NCBI GenBank assembly: GCA_946414805.1
Contig: CAMKPZ010000004.1
Span: forward strand, 124,001 to 188,000
Source of the DNA: an uncultured Bacteroidales bacterium
GTDB taxonomy: Bacteria; Bacteroidota; Bacteroidia; Bacteroidales; Paludibacteraceae
DNA: 64,000 nucleotides
Reading direction: 5' to 3'
The notes beneath the pieces are model-generated. The model made no database searches and was not told the origin of the DNA. It saw only the letters and a program-made list of their open reading frames with translations. This document shows positions 17,200-25,626 of this stretch, piece by piece. Every line of letters begins with the position of its first letter. Position 1 is the stretch's first letter. Both the position numbers and the translations under genes were made by a program.

Positions 17200-20100
17200 T
17201 CATTCTTCATTTTTCTGCATGGCTGATTTGCGGTATTCACTCGGGGTGACGCCGTAGGTGTTCTTGAAGCATTTCGCGAAATAGCGGCTGTCATTCATAC
17301 CCACCATGTAAGTGATCTCCGTAATGTTGTATTTGTTCTCCTCGAGGAGTTGCGCCGCCCGTTTGATACGCATCTCGCGGATGAACTCAACGGGGCTGAG
17401 TCCGGTCATGCTCTTCAGTTTGTTGAAGAAGACAGTGCGTCCCATATTCATCTCTTCCACGAGTTCGTCCACGGTGAGGGTGTTGTTGTCCAGCTGCTTG
17501 TCCATGGCATCCAGCAGTTTGGCAAGGAAGGTATCTCCAGGGATGGTCTCATCGTTCTTTTGCGGTTCAAGACGCATGAGTCGCTGGCGGTAGCTCTGTT
17601 CGAGCTGTTCGCGCTGGGCAAGGAGGTTATGCACGCGGGCACGCAGATACTCGGGCTCGAAAGGCTTCGTCACATAATCGTCCGCTCCTTCGTTGAGCGC
17701 CTCCAAGCGGCTCTCGATGGCTGTTTTGGCGGTAAGCAGGATCACCGGAATGAAGTCCAGATCCTTATTCTTCTTGATAAACTGGGTCAGTTCCAGACCG
17801 TCTATATTCGGCATCATGAGATCGGTGACGACGAGATCAACCGGTTTGGTACGGACGATGAGTTCCGCCTCTTCTCCGTCAGCGGCGGTAAGGATATTGT
17901 AGTCGCGGCCCAAGATATTGGAGAGGAACTGTCTCATCTCTTTGCTGTCATCGACGACAAGGACGGTGTGCCTCGACTCCTGCTCCTGCTCCAGTTGGTC
18001 CATCTTGTCCTCGAAAGTCAGTTCTTTCGGCGTCCTGCTGACGGGTGTCTCTTCGGCAATGAAATCGACATCCGAGCCGAAATGCTCTTTGCCGGTATGG
18101 AGCAGGACGGTGAACGTAGTGCCTTTTCCCAACTCGCTCTCCACTTCGATATATCCGTGGTGCAGATCCACAAGTTCTTTGGTGAGGTTCATTCCGATAC
18201 CGGTACCGCCGGTGTTGAGGCTGTTGAGTTCGTTATTGCTGGAGAAGCGTTCGAAGAGCACGTTGCGTTTCTCCGGGGCGATGCCTACTCCTTCGTCCTG
18301 CACCATGAGCAGGAGGAAGCCCGGCTTGGAATCGATGATAACGCGGATGCTCTTGCCGGCAGGCGTGAACTTGAAGGCATTGCTCAGGAGGTTCCACAGG
18401 ACGGTGTCCATGCGTCCGCGGTCCACCCATACGAGGGAGTCTTCGGTCTTGTTGATGATCTCGAAATGAATATGCTTGTCGGCAGCCTCTTTCCGGAAGT
18501 TGGCGCAGGTGTCCGCCACCAGTTCGCTCAGGATCGTCGGCTGCACCTTGAGTTTCATCTTCTGGTTCTGCACCTTCCGGAACTCCAGGAGCTGGTTCAC
18601 CATACGCAGCATCCGCTGGCTGTTGCTGCGTACGATCTCGAGCTGGCTGCGCACGCTCTGGCTGATGCGCTCCGTCTGGAGGATATTCTCCACCGGCGCG
18701 GCAATAAGGGTCAGGGGCGTACGGAGCTCATGGCTGATATTGGTGAAGAAGCGCAGTTTGATATCCGTCACCTGCTGCTCCACCTGCACCTTACGCCGCA
18801 GTTCGTTATAGACATTCATTCCATAGACGATAAGCGCGATGATCAGGAGTGCGCAGACAATATACAAGGTGATCGCCCACCACGTGAGCCATAGCGGGCG
18901 CGCCACGAAGATCACTATCCGGCGTTCGTTATCGGTGTCTCCTCCTTCCCTGTCGGTAGAGCGGACATGGAAGACATAGGAGCCGTGGCGGAGGTTGCTG
19001 TAACTCAGCCGCCGCATGTCCTTGGTGGAAGTCCAGTCCTCGTCGATGCCGTCCATCTTATAGGAATAGACGATCTTGTCGGCTCCGATGAAATCCATCG
19101 CAGCAAACTCGATCGTGATATGGCTGCCATGCCCGACAAAGAGGGTGTCGCCGTATTGCTCTTCGCCGCCCACCTCAATATGCGTGAAGGTGATAGGCGG
19201 CACGGAGTTCAGATGAGTTGCCTGCGAGGGATCGAAAGAACAATACCCGTCGGTGTAGCCGAAGAGCACCATCCCGTCCGGAGCGTAAAGCGCTTCGGCT
19301 TCCGTGAAATAGAGGTTCTGCTGTCCCTCGAAGACATTGTAGAAATAGAGGTCTCCTGTTCCGAGATTGAGCTGGGAGATAGATTTCTCGCTGCAGAACC
19401 AGAGGTTGCGGTCGTCGCCCGTCATGCTGAGGATGATATTCTGGAAGGTCTCGACGGGTTCGAGTCCCGATTGCGGGGATGCGATGTCAAGGGTGAAGAG
19501 ACCTCCTCCGAAAGTGCCTATCCATAGCCGGTTCCGGCAGTAGTGCATGGCGCGGATATCATAATGTGCCGTCATCGCAGCCTCGCCGGTACGCAGATCT
19601 ATCTTGAACAGTCCCGAGGTGGTACCGCACCAGAGGATGCTGTCTCCTGCTACGATGTCGCGTACTTTCAGACCTTCGCCGTACACCTCAGGGGCAGTCC
19701 ATCCGCCCTTCGCCGCATTCCACCGGATGATATTCACGCCGCCTCCGTAGGTAGCGACATAGAGGGTGCCGTCTTCCGCTTCCTCAATATCGTAGATATC
19801 AGGATGGGTGGTAGGAATCTGCTTACCGGTGGCGGTGTTCCAGAGGCCTTTTCCCTTGATACCATACAGCATGCCGTGCTGCGACTCAAGGGCGCAATAG
19901 ACATTCGTCTCCGATTTGAGGACGGGCAGCACTCTGCCATTGCGGGAGAGCGCAAAGGCGCGCACCTCTCCGTTGTCCCGTGCCGAATGGCGCAGATCAT
20001 GCAGTTCGTAGGGCATGGGATCCATGTTGATACATTCCACGCCGCCGTCGTAGGTAGCGATCCACATCTGCCCCTCGCGGTCGATATACGCCGTGTGGAT

Positions 20101-20760
20101 CATGTTGGTCAGATCCTTGAAGGGGTTGACCAGTTCGTCTTTGTCGTAGTCGTAATAACTCCATCCGCCTCCGGTGGGGTTGATCCATGTGCGTCCCAGA
20201 CGGTCCTCGAGCAAGATGAAATGCTCCCGCAACTGACCGGCGTACCGGCTGTCAAGCGCGGGCGTGAAGCGTTTCCATTTGCCGGACCGGAAGCGCAGGA
20301 TGCCGTTGGTCTCATCGGCTTGCCAGATGATCCCTCTCGAGTCCACCCTCGTCTGTATGTCTTCGTCAGCCATCAGTTCCTTCATCTTGGCAGGCAGGCT
20401 GTCGTAAGGCATCTCCGTTGTCCGGGTGCGGAGCGGATTGAGCCGGTAGTAATGTCCGCCATAGGTAGCCCACCATATCTGTTCGCGGGCGTCTTCGTAG
20501 ATGTGCGTCACGCGGTTGTTGACATGCGCCGGCGTACCTTCGTTCATTCCCTTATAGACGCGGAACTCGTATCCGTCGAAGCGGTTCAAACCGTCCCAGG
20601 TGCCGAACCACATATAGCCCTGACGGTCCTGCATGATCACCATAACGGTATTCTGGCTCATACCGTCGTCGGTGGAGAGATGACGCACCATATAGTGCTC
20701 ATGCGCACATAGTATGAGCGTCTGAAAGGCAAGAAGAATGAGAAGTATCGACCGCTTCAT
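17200..20760 (-). CDS. Hybrid two-component system sensor/regulator (HTCS)
   Basis: An 1186-aa one-protein signalling system. After a signal peptide come Reg_prop (two-component propeller) repeats to about residue 510, a Y_Y_Y domain, one membrane helix (about 620-643), HisKA with FFTNISHELRTPLTLI (His near 675), HATPase (NLLSNAFKFTP near 790, DEGVGI, GGTGIGMNL), receiver (VLVVDDS near 932, phospho-Asp in VVTDLMMP near 977) and an AraC-type DNA-binding domain. Such proteins bind oligosaccharides in the periplasm and activate polysaccharide loci. No carbohydrate locus is next to it; it is flanked by rmlA and an FKBP/DUF4827/glmM/lpxB run, so its target is unclear. GH53, about 3 kb away, is one possibility. 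Confidence 0.93.
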   Translation of the reverse strand: MKRSILLILLAFQTLILCAHEHYMVRHLSTDDGMSQNTVMVIMQDRQGYMWFGTWDGLNRFDGYEFRVYKGMNEGTPAHVNNRVTHIYEDAREQIWWATYGGHYYRLNPLRTRTTEMPYDSLPAKMKELMADEDIQTRVDSRGIIWQADETNGILRFRSGKWKRFTPALDSRYAGQLREHFILLEDRLGRTWINPTGGGWSYYDYDKDELVNPFKDLTNMIHTAYIDREGQMWIATYDGGVECINMDPMPYELHDLRHSARDNGEVRAFALSRNGRVLPVLKSETNVYCALESQHGMLYGIKGKGLWNTATGKQIPTTHPDIYDIEEAEDGTLYVATYGGGVNIIRWNAAKGGWTAPEVYGEGLKVRDIVAGDSILWCGTTSGLFKIDLRTGEAAMTAHYDIRAMHYCRNRLWIGTFGGGLFTLDIASPQSGLEPVETFQNIILSMTGDDRNLWFCSEKSISQLNLGTGDLYFYNVFEGQQNLYFTEAEALYAPDGMVLFGYTDGYCSFDPSQATHLNSVPPITFTHIEVGGEEQYGDTLFVGHGSHITIEFAAMDFIGADKIVYSYKMDGIDEDWTSTKDMRRLSYSNLRHGSYVFHVRSTDREGGDTDNERRIVIFVARPLWLTWWAITLYIVCALLIIALIVYGMNVYNELRRKVQVEQQVTDIKLRFFTNISHELRTPLTLIAAPVENILQTERISQSVRSQLEIVRSNSQRMLRMVNQLLEFRKVQNQKMKLKVQPTILSELVADTCANFRKEAADKHIHFEIINKTEDSLVWVDRGRMDTVLWNLLSNAFKFTPAGKSIRVIIDSKPGFLLLMVQDEGVGIAPEKRNVLFERFSSNNELNSLNTGGTGIGMNLTKELVDLHHGYIEVESELGKGTTFTVLLHTGKEHFGSDVDFIAEETPVSRTPKELTFEDKMDQLEQEQESRHTVLVVDDSKEMRQFLSNILGRDYNILTAADGEEAELIVRTKPVDLVVTDLMMPNIDGLELTQFIKKNKDLDFIPVILLTAKTAIESRLEALNEGADDYVTKPFEPEYLRARVHNLLAQREQLEQSYRQRLMRLEPQKNDETIPGDTFLAKLLDAMDKQLDNNTLTVDELVEEMNMGRTVFFNKLKSMTGLSPVEFIREMRIKRAAQLLEENKYNITEITYMVGMNDSRYFAKCFKNTYGVTPSEYRKSAMQKNEE

Positions 20761-20761
20761 G

Positions 20762-20807
20762 GTTTGTGGGTTGTGGGTTCCTGTTTCCTGTTTCCTGTTT
20801 CCGGGTT
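20762..20807. repeat. Heptamer tract TGTGGGT / CCTGTTT between rmlA and the HTCS gene
   Basis: Two GTGGGTT-type units and three CCTGTTT units followed by CCGGGTT fill the spacer exactly from the HTCS start codon to the rmlA stop codon. Confidence 0.82.
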
Positions 20808-21680
20808 TTATCCTTTGGCAGCGAGGCGCTCCAGATAGCGGCCGTAGGCTGTCTTCATCTCTTTACCCAAGTCCGCCAGATGCCCGGTAGAGATCCAGCC
20901 GTTGCGCCAAGCGATCTCTTCGATGCAGCTGACATAGAAACCCTGGCGGTTCTGGATGGTAGCAATGAAATTGCCGGCGTCAAGCAGACTGTCGCAGTTG
21001 CCGGTGTCGAGCCATGCGAAACCGCGGCTGAAGAGTTTCACTTTGAGTGTGCCTTCCGCCAGATAGAGTTTGTTCAGATCCGTGATCTCGTATTCGCCCC
21101 GTGCACTGGGTTGGAGATCAGCGGCTTTCCCGCAGACCGTCCCGTCATAGAAATAGAGTCCGGGCACAGCGTAGTTGCTTTTGGGGTTCGCAGGCTTCTC
21201 CTCCAGACTGAGGACCCGTCCGTCGCGGTCAAACTCCACTACGCCGTAAGCTCTGGGATCCGCCACTTCGTATCCGAAGACGCAGGCACCGCCGTTGCGT
21301 ACGCTCTCCACCGCCTCGTGGAGCATAGCCTTGAAATGCTGGCCGTAGAACATGTTATCGCCCAGGATCAGACATCCGGGTTCGCCGTTGAGGAACTCGC
21401 GCCCGAGAACGAAAGCCTGCGCCAGGCCGTTCGGCACTTCCTGCACCTTGTAGGCGAGTTTCATTCCGATCCGGCTGCCGTCGCCCAAGAGTTCTTCGAA
21501 CATCGGCAGGTCGCGCGGCGTGCTGATCACCAACACTTCGCGGATTCCGGCTAACATGAGTGTACTGAGCGGATAATAGATCATAGGCTTGTCGTAAACC
21601 GGCATGATCTGCTTGCTGATGGCCTTGCTCAACGGGTACAGACGCGTGGCGCTGCCTCCCGCCAAAATGATTCCTTTCAT
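20808..21680 (-). CDS. rmlA: Glucose-1-phosphate thymidylyltransferase
   Basis: A 290-aa nucleotidyltransferase making dTDP-glucose from dTTP and glucose-1-phosphate, the first step towards dTDP-rhamnose and related sugars for surface polysaccharide. MKGIILAGGSATRLYPLSKA is the nucleotide-binding signature, then KQIMPVYDKPMIYYPLSTLM, ILGDNMFYG, EKPANPKSNYAVPGLYFYD and the WLDTGNCDSLLDAG segment. The ATG at 21680 was chosen as the promoter box lies at 21702-21709. No other rml genes are nearby. Confidence 0.93.
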   Translation of the reverse strand: MKGIILAGGSATRLYPLSKAISKQIMPVYDKPMIYYPLSTLMLAGIREVLVISTPRDLPMFEELLGDGSRIGMKLAYKVQEVPNGLAQAFVLGREFLNGEPGCLILGDNMFYGQHFKAMLHEAVESVRNGGACVFGYEVADPRAYGVVEFDRDGRVLSLEEKPANPKSNYAVPGLYFYDGTVCGKAADLQPSARGEYEITDLNKLYLAEGTLKVKLFSRGFAWLDTGNCDSLLDAGNFIATIQNRQGFYVSCIEEIAWRNGWISTGHLADLGKEMKTAYGRYLERLAAKG

Positions 21681-21701
21681 ATGCGAATAAGTTTTGCGCT
21701 G

Positions 21702-21733
21702 CAAAGGTACAATATTTTTTGCATATATACAAA
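21702..21733 (-). promoter_or_regulatory. Promoter of the rmlA-HTCS-glmM-lpxB run
   Basis: Minus strand TACCTTTG (21702-21709) with TTTG (21730-21733) 20 bp upstream; rmlA ATG 21 bp downstream. Confidence 0.72.
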
Positions 21734-21800
21734 TAGTTTCGTCAATTTTTCCACATTATGTAGATTTTTCGTTTATTCGGGCACTCTTTCGCAAATAAAA

Positions 21801-21832
21801 TTTGCGTATATCAGAAAAAAGCATTACCTTTG
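21801..21832 (+). promoter_or_regulatory. Promoter of the DUF805/ttcA genes
   Basis: TTTG (21801-21804), 20-bp spacer, TACCTTTG (21825-21832), 23 bp before the ATG. Confidence 0.72.
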
Positions 21833-21855
21833 CAGCACAAAAAAAAGAATGTAGT

Positions 21856-22263
21856 ATGATGTCTTTTACTGAATCGGTACGTACTTGTATGATGGACAAG
21901 TATTTTCGTATCTCAGGCCGTGCCTCGCGTGCCGAGTACTGGTGGTTTTATCTGTTCGCCAATCTGGTGATAATGGCAGCATCCATGCTGATGGTAGTTG
22001 CAGCGGTGCTGCTGGAGATGCAGGCGGCAAACGAGGTGGTGGCGCTGTCAATGCTTTTCTTCGGTCTGATTGTGACCTTGTCGATGGTGATCCCCTCCAT
22101 TACCGCAACGGTGCGCCGGCTGCATGACACCAACCGCTCCGGATGGTGGTATCTGATTTCCCTGATTCCGTATATAGGGAATATTGTCCTGATTGTGTTC
22201 TGCTGTCTGCCTTCGGACGAGGGCGAGAATGACTACGGCGAGGCGTGGTGTGAAGACGCTTGA
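21856..22263 (+). CDS. DUF805 family inner-membrane protein
   Basis: A 135-aa protein with the DUF805 pattern: an N-terminal YFRISGRASRAEYWWFYLF, two hydrophobic segments, then RRLHDTNRSGWWYLISLIPYIG and NDYGEAW near the end. Four membrane helices are expected; the biochemical role of the family is not known. The start at 21856 follows the promoter; the longer frame begins upstream of the -7 box. The 3' end overlaps the next gene. Confidence 0.85.
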   Translation: MMSFTESVRTCMMDKYFRISGRASRAEYWWFYLFANLVIMAASMLMVVAAVLLEMQAANEVVALSMLFFGLIVTLSMVIPSITATVRRLHDTNRSGWWYLISLIPYIGNIVLIVFCCLPSDEGENDYGEAWCEDA

Positions 22264-23014
22264 GCAAATAGCGCTGGAGAAACTGCGGCTGCGTCTGACC
22301 AAGCGTTTCCACAAGGCCTGCGCGGACTACGGGCTGATCGCTGACGGCGACCATATCCTCATCGGTCTGAGCGGCGGGAAAGACTCGCTGCTGCTGACGG
22401 AGCTGCTGGGACGCCGGTCGCAGATATACAAGCCACGTTTCCGCGTGACGGCGCTTCATGTGCGGGTAAAAGAGCGGGCGTATGTCTCTGACCTGAGTTA
22501 CCTGCAGCGGTTTTGCGACGAAGCGCATGTGCCGTTAGTGGTGCGCGACACGGAGATAGGTCCGGCGCCACAGGACAAACGCCCGTCCTCCGCAACCGGA
22601 AACGAGTGTTTCCTGTGCGCATGGTACCGGCGCAAGGCGCTTTTCGACACGGCGCAGGAGCTAGGATGCAACAAGATCGCTTTCGGGCATCACAAGGACG
22701 ATATTGTGGAGACGCTGCTGATGAACCAGGTGTTCCAGGGTGCGTTCGCCACCATGCCGCCGCTTCTGCAACTGGAGAAGATGCCGCTACAGATCATCCG
22801 GCCGCTTTGCCTGATAGAGGAAGAGGATATAAAGCGCTATGCCGCGATGAGCGGATACGCATCGCAGAAACAGCTATGCCCCTTCGAGCATGTGTCGTCC
22901 CGCGCGAAAGTAAAAGGGCTGGTGGCGCAACTGAGGGAGCTCAATCCCGAGGCGGTGGACTCGATCTATAATTCAATGACCAATATAAAAACGGATTATT
23001 TGCCAAAATCTTAA
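22229..23014 (+). CDS. ttcA: TtcA-like tRNA 2-thiocytidine biosynthesis protein
   Basis: A PP-loop ATPase of about 261 residues. LIGLSGGKDSLLL is the ATP pyrophosphatase loop; CFLCAWYRRKALF has the CxxC that binds the iron-sulphur cluster in TtcA, and KQLCPFE a possible third Cys; AFGHHKDDIVETLLMN is the second family motif. TtcA places sulphur on cytidine 32 of some tRNAs. The start is uncertain: ATG at 22229 (preceded by GAGGGCGAG) or GTG at 22250; an earlier ATG at 22193 would overlap the previous gene by 71 bp. The stop lies in the left direct repeat of element copy B. Confidence 0.87.
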   Translation: MTTARRGVKTLEQIALEKLRLRLTKRFHKACADYGLIADGDHILIGLSGGKDSLLLTELLGRRSQIYKPRFRVTALHVRVKERAYVSDLSYLQRFCDEAHVPLVVRDTEIGPAPQDKRPSSATGNECFLCAWYRRKALFDTAQELGCNKIAFGHHKDDIVETLLMNQVFQGAFATMPPLLQLEKMPLQIIRPLCLIEEEDIKRYAAMSGYASQKQLCPFEHVSSRAKVKGLVAQLRELNPEAVDSIYNSMTNIKTDYLPKS

Positions 23015-23147
23015 AAATCGTATATTGTTTTTCGTCGGGAACAGGGCATTTTCGAGGTTTTTGAACACGACTTGCCCTCGACATGACCTCGACATGACCA
23101 CGACATTAACCCGACTCACCCTGAAATCTTAAAAATCGTATATTTTT
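23008..23147. repeat. About 140-bp intergenic repeat element, copy B
   Basis: It has the same layout as copy A at 6184-6323: direct repeats beginning ATCTTAAAAATCGTATA at 23008 and 23126, central ACTTGCCCTCGACATGACC (23070-23088), then repeated CGACATGACC. It runs from the stop codon of the ttcA-like gene to the start codon of the next gene. Confidence 0.72.
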
Positions 23148-23148
23148 T

Positions 23149-23520
23149 ATGACTGCATTTTATACTATCTTATTGCTTCTGGCGTCGAATATCTTCATGA
23201 CTCTGGCGTGGTACGGCCATCTGAAACTGCAGAACATGGACATCATCCATCATAGCACGCCTCTGATCTTTGTGATCCTGCTGTCGTGGGGCATTGCGTT
23301 CTTCGAGTACTGCCTGCAGGTGCCGGCGAACCGGATCGGGTTTGAAGGGAACGGCGGTCCGTTCACGCTGATGCAGCTGAAGGTGATTCAGGAGGTGATC
23401 ACGTTAGTGGTGTTCGTAGCGTTCTCCGTGATCGCTTTCCATATGCCGCTGCGGTGGAACCATCTGGTGGCATGCGTGCTGCTGATAGGCGCCGTTTATT
23501 TTGTGTTCGGATTCAAATAA
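23149..23520 (+). CDS. DMT family (DUF486) membrane protein
   Basis: A 123-aa protein with four hydrophobic helices matching the DUF486/DMT_6 group: NIFMTLAWYGHLK at the start, the conserved ISWGIAFFEYCLQVPANRIG-like segment (here starting LLSWGIAFFEYC) and QLKVIQEVITLVVF, ending in a helix. It is a single-unit relative of the drug/metabolite transporter superfamily; the substrate is unknown. The 5' spacer is a repeat element, and a MITE-like element follows the stop codon. Confidence 0.88.
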   Translation: MTAFYTILLLLASNIFMTLAWYGHLKLQNMDIIHHSTPLIFVILLSWGIAFFEYCLQVPANRIGFEGNGGPFTLMQLKVIQEVITLVVFVAFSVIAFHMPLRWNHLVACVLLIGAVYFVFGFK

Positions 23521-23529
23521 AATCACAAC

Positions 23530-23794
23530 TGTCCACTAAAAAAGTACAAAAACATAAATAAACCCTTTGAGTGCTTTAGAAGCGATGCTTCTTATACAAA
23601 TTGCTACTAAAACCTGCTTGCAAGCAAGCTTACAGACAGCTTTTACTAGCAATTTGCATAACCCTACGAGTATAAAGCACTCAAAGACATAAACATAAAA
23701 AACATTGTCAAATCAAATCGTCGCACGAGTAATACTTTTATAAGATGATATATAACAATAGTTTATAAATACAATAATTGATTTTAAGTGGACA
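23530..23794. mobile_element. 265-bp MITE-like palindromic element
   Basis: Terminal inverted repeats TGTCCACTAAAA (23530-23541) and TTTTAAGTGGACA (23782-23794) enclose a sequence with no coding capacity. Inside are a perfect 13-bp inverted repeat (CTTTGAGTGCTTT at 23565 and complement at 23674-23686), a nested 19-bp repeat with two mismatches (23594-23612 with 23641-23659), and a small hairpin AGAAGC-GAT-GCTTCT (23578-23592). It fills the gap between a DMT gene and the GH53 gene. No clear target duplication is visible. A non-autonomous transposon derivative or a structured RNA are both possible. Confidence 0.6.
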
Positions 23795-23807
23795 CTAATG
23801 AAATAAA

Positions 23808-24929
23808 ATGAATATGAAAAAGATTATTTTTCCCGTTTTAGCGGCCGCGGCGCTGTGCCTGACCGGCTGTTACTACCGTCCGGCGTCTCCGGAAGGCTCT
23901 TTCGCCAAAGGCGCCGATGTGAGCTGGCTCAGCGAGATGGAGCATGACTCGGTGCTGTTCTATGACGCAGAGGGAAAGGAAACCGATTGCCTGGATCTGA
24001 TGCAGTCAGCCGGCATGAACGCCGTGCGTCTGCGCGTATGGGTGAACCACTCCACCGGTTGGAGCAACAAGGAGGATGTCGTCCGTATGGCTACCCGTGC
24101 GGCGAAGAGAGGACTGCGCGTCATGATCGATTTCCATTACTCGGATTTCTTCGCCGATCCCAGCCACCAGACGATTCCGGCGGCATGGCGCGGATATGAC
24201 TACGAGAGGCTCTGCGAATGTGTTCGGGAGCACACGCTGGAGGTACTCTATGCGCTCAAAGAGGCGGGTGTCAAGCCCGAATGGGTGCAGGTGGGCAACG
24301 AGACGCCGAACGGCATGCTATGGCCTGTGGGACGCGTGACCGACCGCTCCGCTCCGCACGACACCGTGCAACAGGAGACGCCTGAAGACAACTGGGCGGC
24401 ATATGCCGGTTTCACAACCGCCGGATACAAAGCGGTCAAAGAGGCGTTCCCGGATGCGCAAGTGATCGTCCATGTCGATAACGCCTACCAGTACCGCGAC
24501 TGGTTCTTCCGCGCGATGGAGGCGAACGGCGGGCGGTTTGATATGATCGGACTGAGCCATTATCCGATGATGACCGCCTGGTCGGGCATCCCGTGGCAGG
24601 AAGCCAACCGCCGTGCAGAAGAGAATATCCGTTCGCTGATCGCTACTTTCCACCGCCCCGTGATGATCGCCGAGATAGGGATGATGAACTGGGGCGAAGG
24701 CGCGGAGTACGACTCCGTGGCGGCGGTGGCGGACACCGTGATGACGGATTTCCTGACCCGTATCGCCGATATCGATTCCTGCGCAGGCGTGTTCTACTGG
24801 GAACCACAGTGCTACGGCGGATGGCGTCCGGCGGAGTATGTGCCGCTCGGCTGGAACGGCTATGACATGGGGTCTTTCACTCCGGAGGGCAAACCCTCTC
24901 CGGCATTGCAAACATTAATGGGATTATAA
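23808..24929 (+). CDS. GH53 endo-beta-1,4-galactanase, lipoprotein
   Basis: A 373-aa glycoside hydrolase of family 53, cutting beta-1,4-galactan side chains of pectin or type I arabinogalactan. A lipoprotein signal ends at LTGC. The family signature follows: GADVSWLSEME, MNAVRLRVWVN, MIDFHYSDFFADP, the acid/base Glu in WVQVGNETPNGMLWP (near 164) and the nucleophile Glu in MIAEIGMMNWG (near 290). Because it is lipidated it is probably on the outer membrane. There is no SusC/D next to it. cobB begins 1 bp after its stop. Confidence 0.93.
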   Translation: MNMKKIIFPVLAAAALCLTGCYYRPASPEGSFAKGADVSWLSEMEHDSVLFYDAEGKETDCLDLMQSAGMNAVRLRVWVNHSTGWSNKEDVVRMATRAAKRGLRVMIDFHYSDFFADPSHQTIPAAWRGYDYERLCECVREHTLEVLYALKEAGVKPEWVQVGNETPNGMLWPVGRVTDRSAPHDTVQQETPEDNWAAYAGFTTAGYKAVKEAFPDAQVIVHVDNAYQYRDWFFRAMEANGGRFDMIGLSHYPMMTAWSGIPWQEANRRAEENIRSLIATFHRPVMIAEIGMMNWGEGAEYDSVAAVADTVMTDFLTRIADIDSCAGVFYWEPQCYGGWRPAEYVPLGWNGYDMGSFTPEGKPSPALQTLMGL

Positions 24930-24930
24930 T

Positions 24931-25623
24931 ATGATCGTTGTTTTTACAGGAGCCGGCGTAAGCGCCGAGAGCGGTCTGGGTACCTTCCGCGATGCCGACG
25001 GGCTGTGGGAGAACTACCGCGTGGAAGATGTATGCACGCATGAGGCGTGGATCCGTAATCCGCAGTTATGCGTCGATTTCTACAATGCACGCCGCAAGGA
25101 CACGCTGGCGGCGCAGCCCAATGCAGCGCATGTGGCGATAGCGCGGCTGCAGGCGGTATTCCCTGACACGCGCATCATCACGCAGAATATAGATGATCTG
25201 CATGAGCGTGCAGGCGCGCATGATGTCGTGCATCTGCACGGCGAGATCACCAAACTGCGTTCGGAGCGCAACGAGACGGCTACCGTGCCCCTGCAGGGAT
25301 GGGAGCAGCATTACGGAGACCGTCATCCGGACGGATCACTGCTCAGGCCGTATATCGTCTTTTTCGGCGAAGGAGTGCCTTATTTCGATGAGGCGTGCCG
25401 CATTGCTTCGCAAGCGGACATCATGATCGTGGTCGGAACCAGTCTGAATGTCTATCCGGCGGCGAGTCTGATCCATTATGCGCCTGCGGGCTGTCCGATC
25501 TATTTCGTCGATCCCGGTCAGCCGGAGTTCGGTCTCTGGGCGGACCGCATCACCCATATCCGCGAGAAAGCCACCGTCGGTGTCCCGCCTCTGGTGGAAA
25601 AACTCATCACCAATCACCAGTAA
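24931..25623 (+). CDS. cobB: Sirtuin-type NAD-dependent protein deacylase without zinc cysteines
   Basis: A 230-aa Sir2-family enzyme. FTGAGVSAESGLGTFRDADG binds NAD, TQNIDDLHERAG is the ribose-site motif, HLHG contains the catalytic His and VVGTSLNVYPAA follows. The FYNARRK segment carries the Tyr-x-x-Arg pair that in class III sirtuins favours succinyl-lysine. The four structural zinc cysteines usually found between HLHG and RPYIVFFGE are absent (ITKLRSERNETATVPLQGWE region). Cotranscription with GH53 and menA is likely (spacings 1 and 3 bp). Confidence 0.92.
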   Translation: MIVVFTGAGVSAESGLGTFRDADGLWENYRVEDVCTHEAWIRNPQLCVDFYNARRKDTLAAQPNAAHVAIARLQAVFPDTRIITQNIDDLHERAGAHDVVHLHGEITKLRSERNETATVPLQGWEQHYGDRHPDGSLLRPYIVFFGEGVPYFDEACRIASQADIMIVVGTSLNVYPAASLIHYAPAGCPIYFVDPGQPEFGLWADRITHIREKATVGVPPLVEKLITNHQ

Positions 25624-25626
25624 GCA

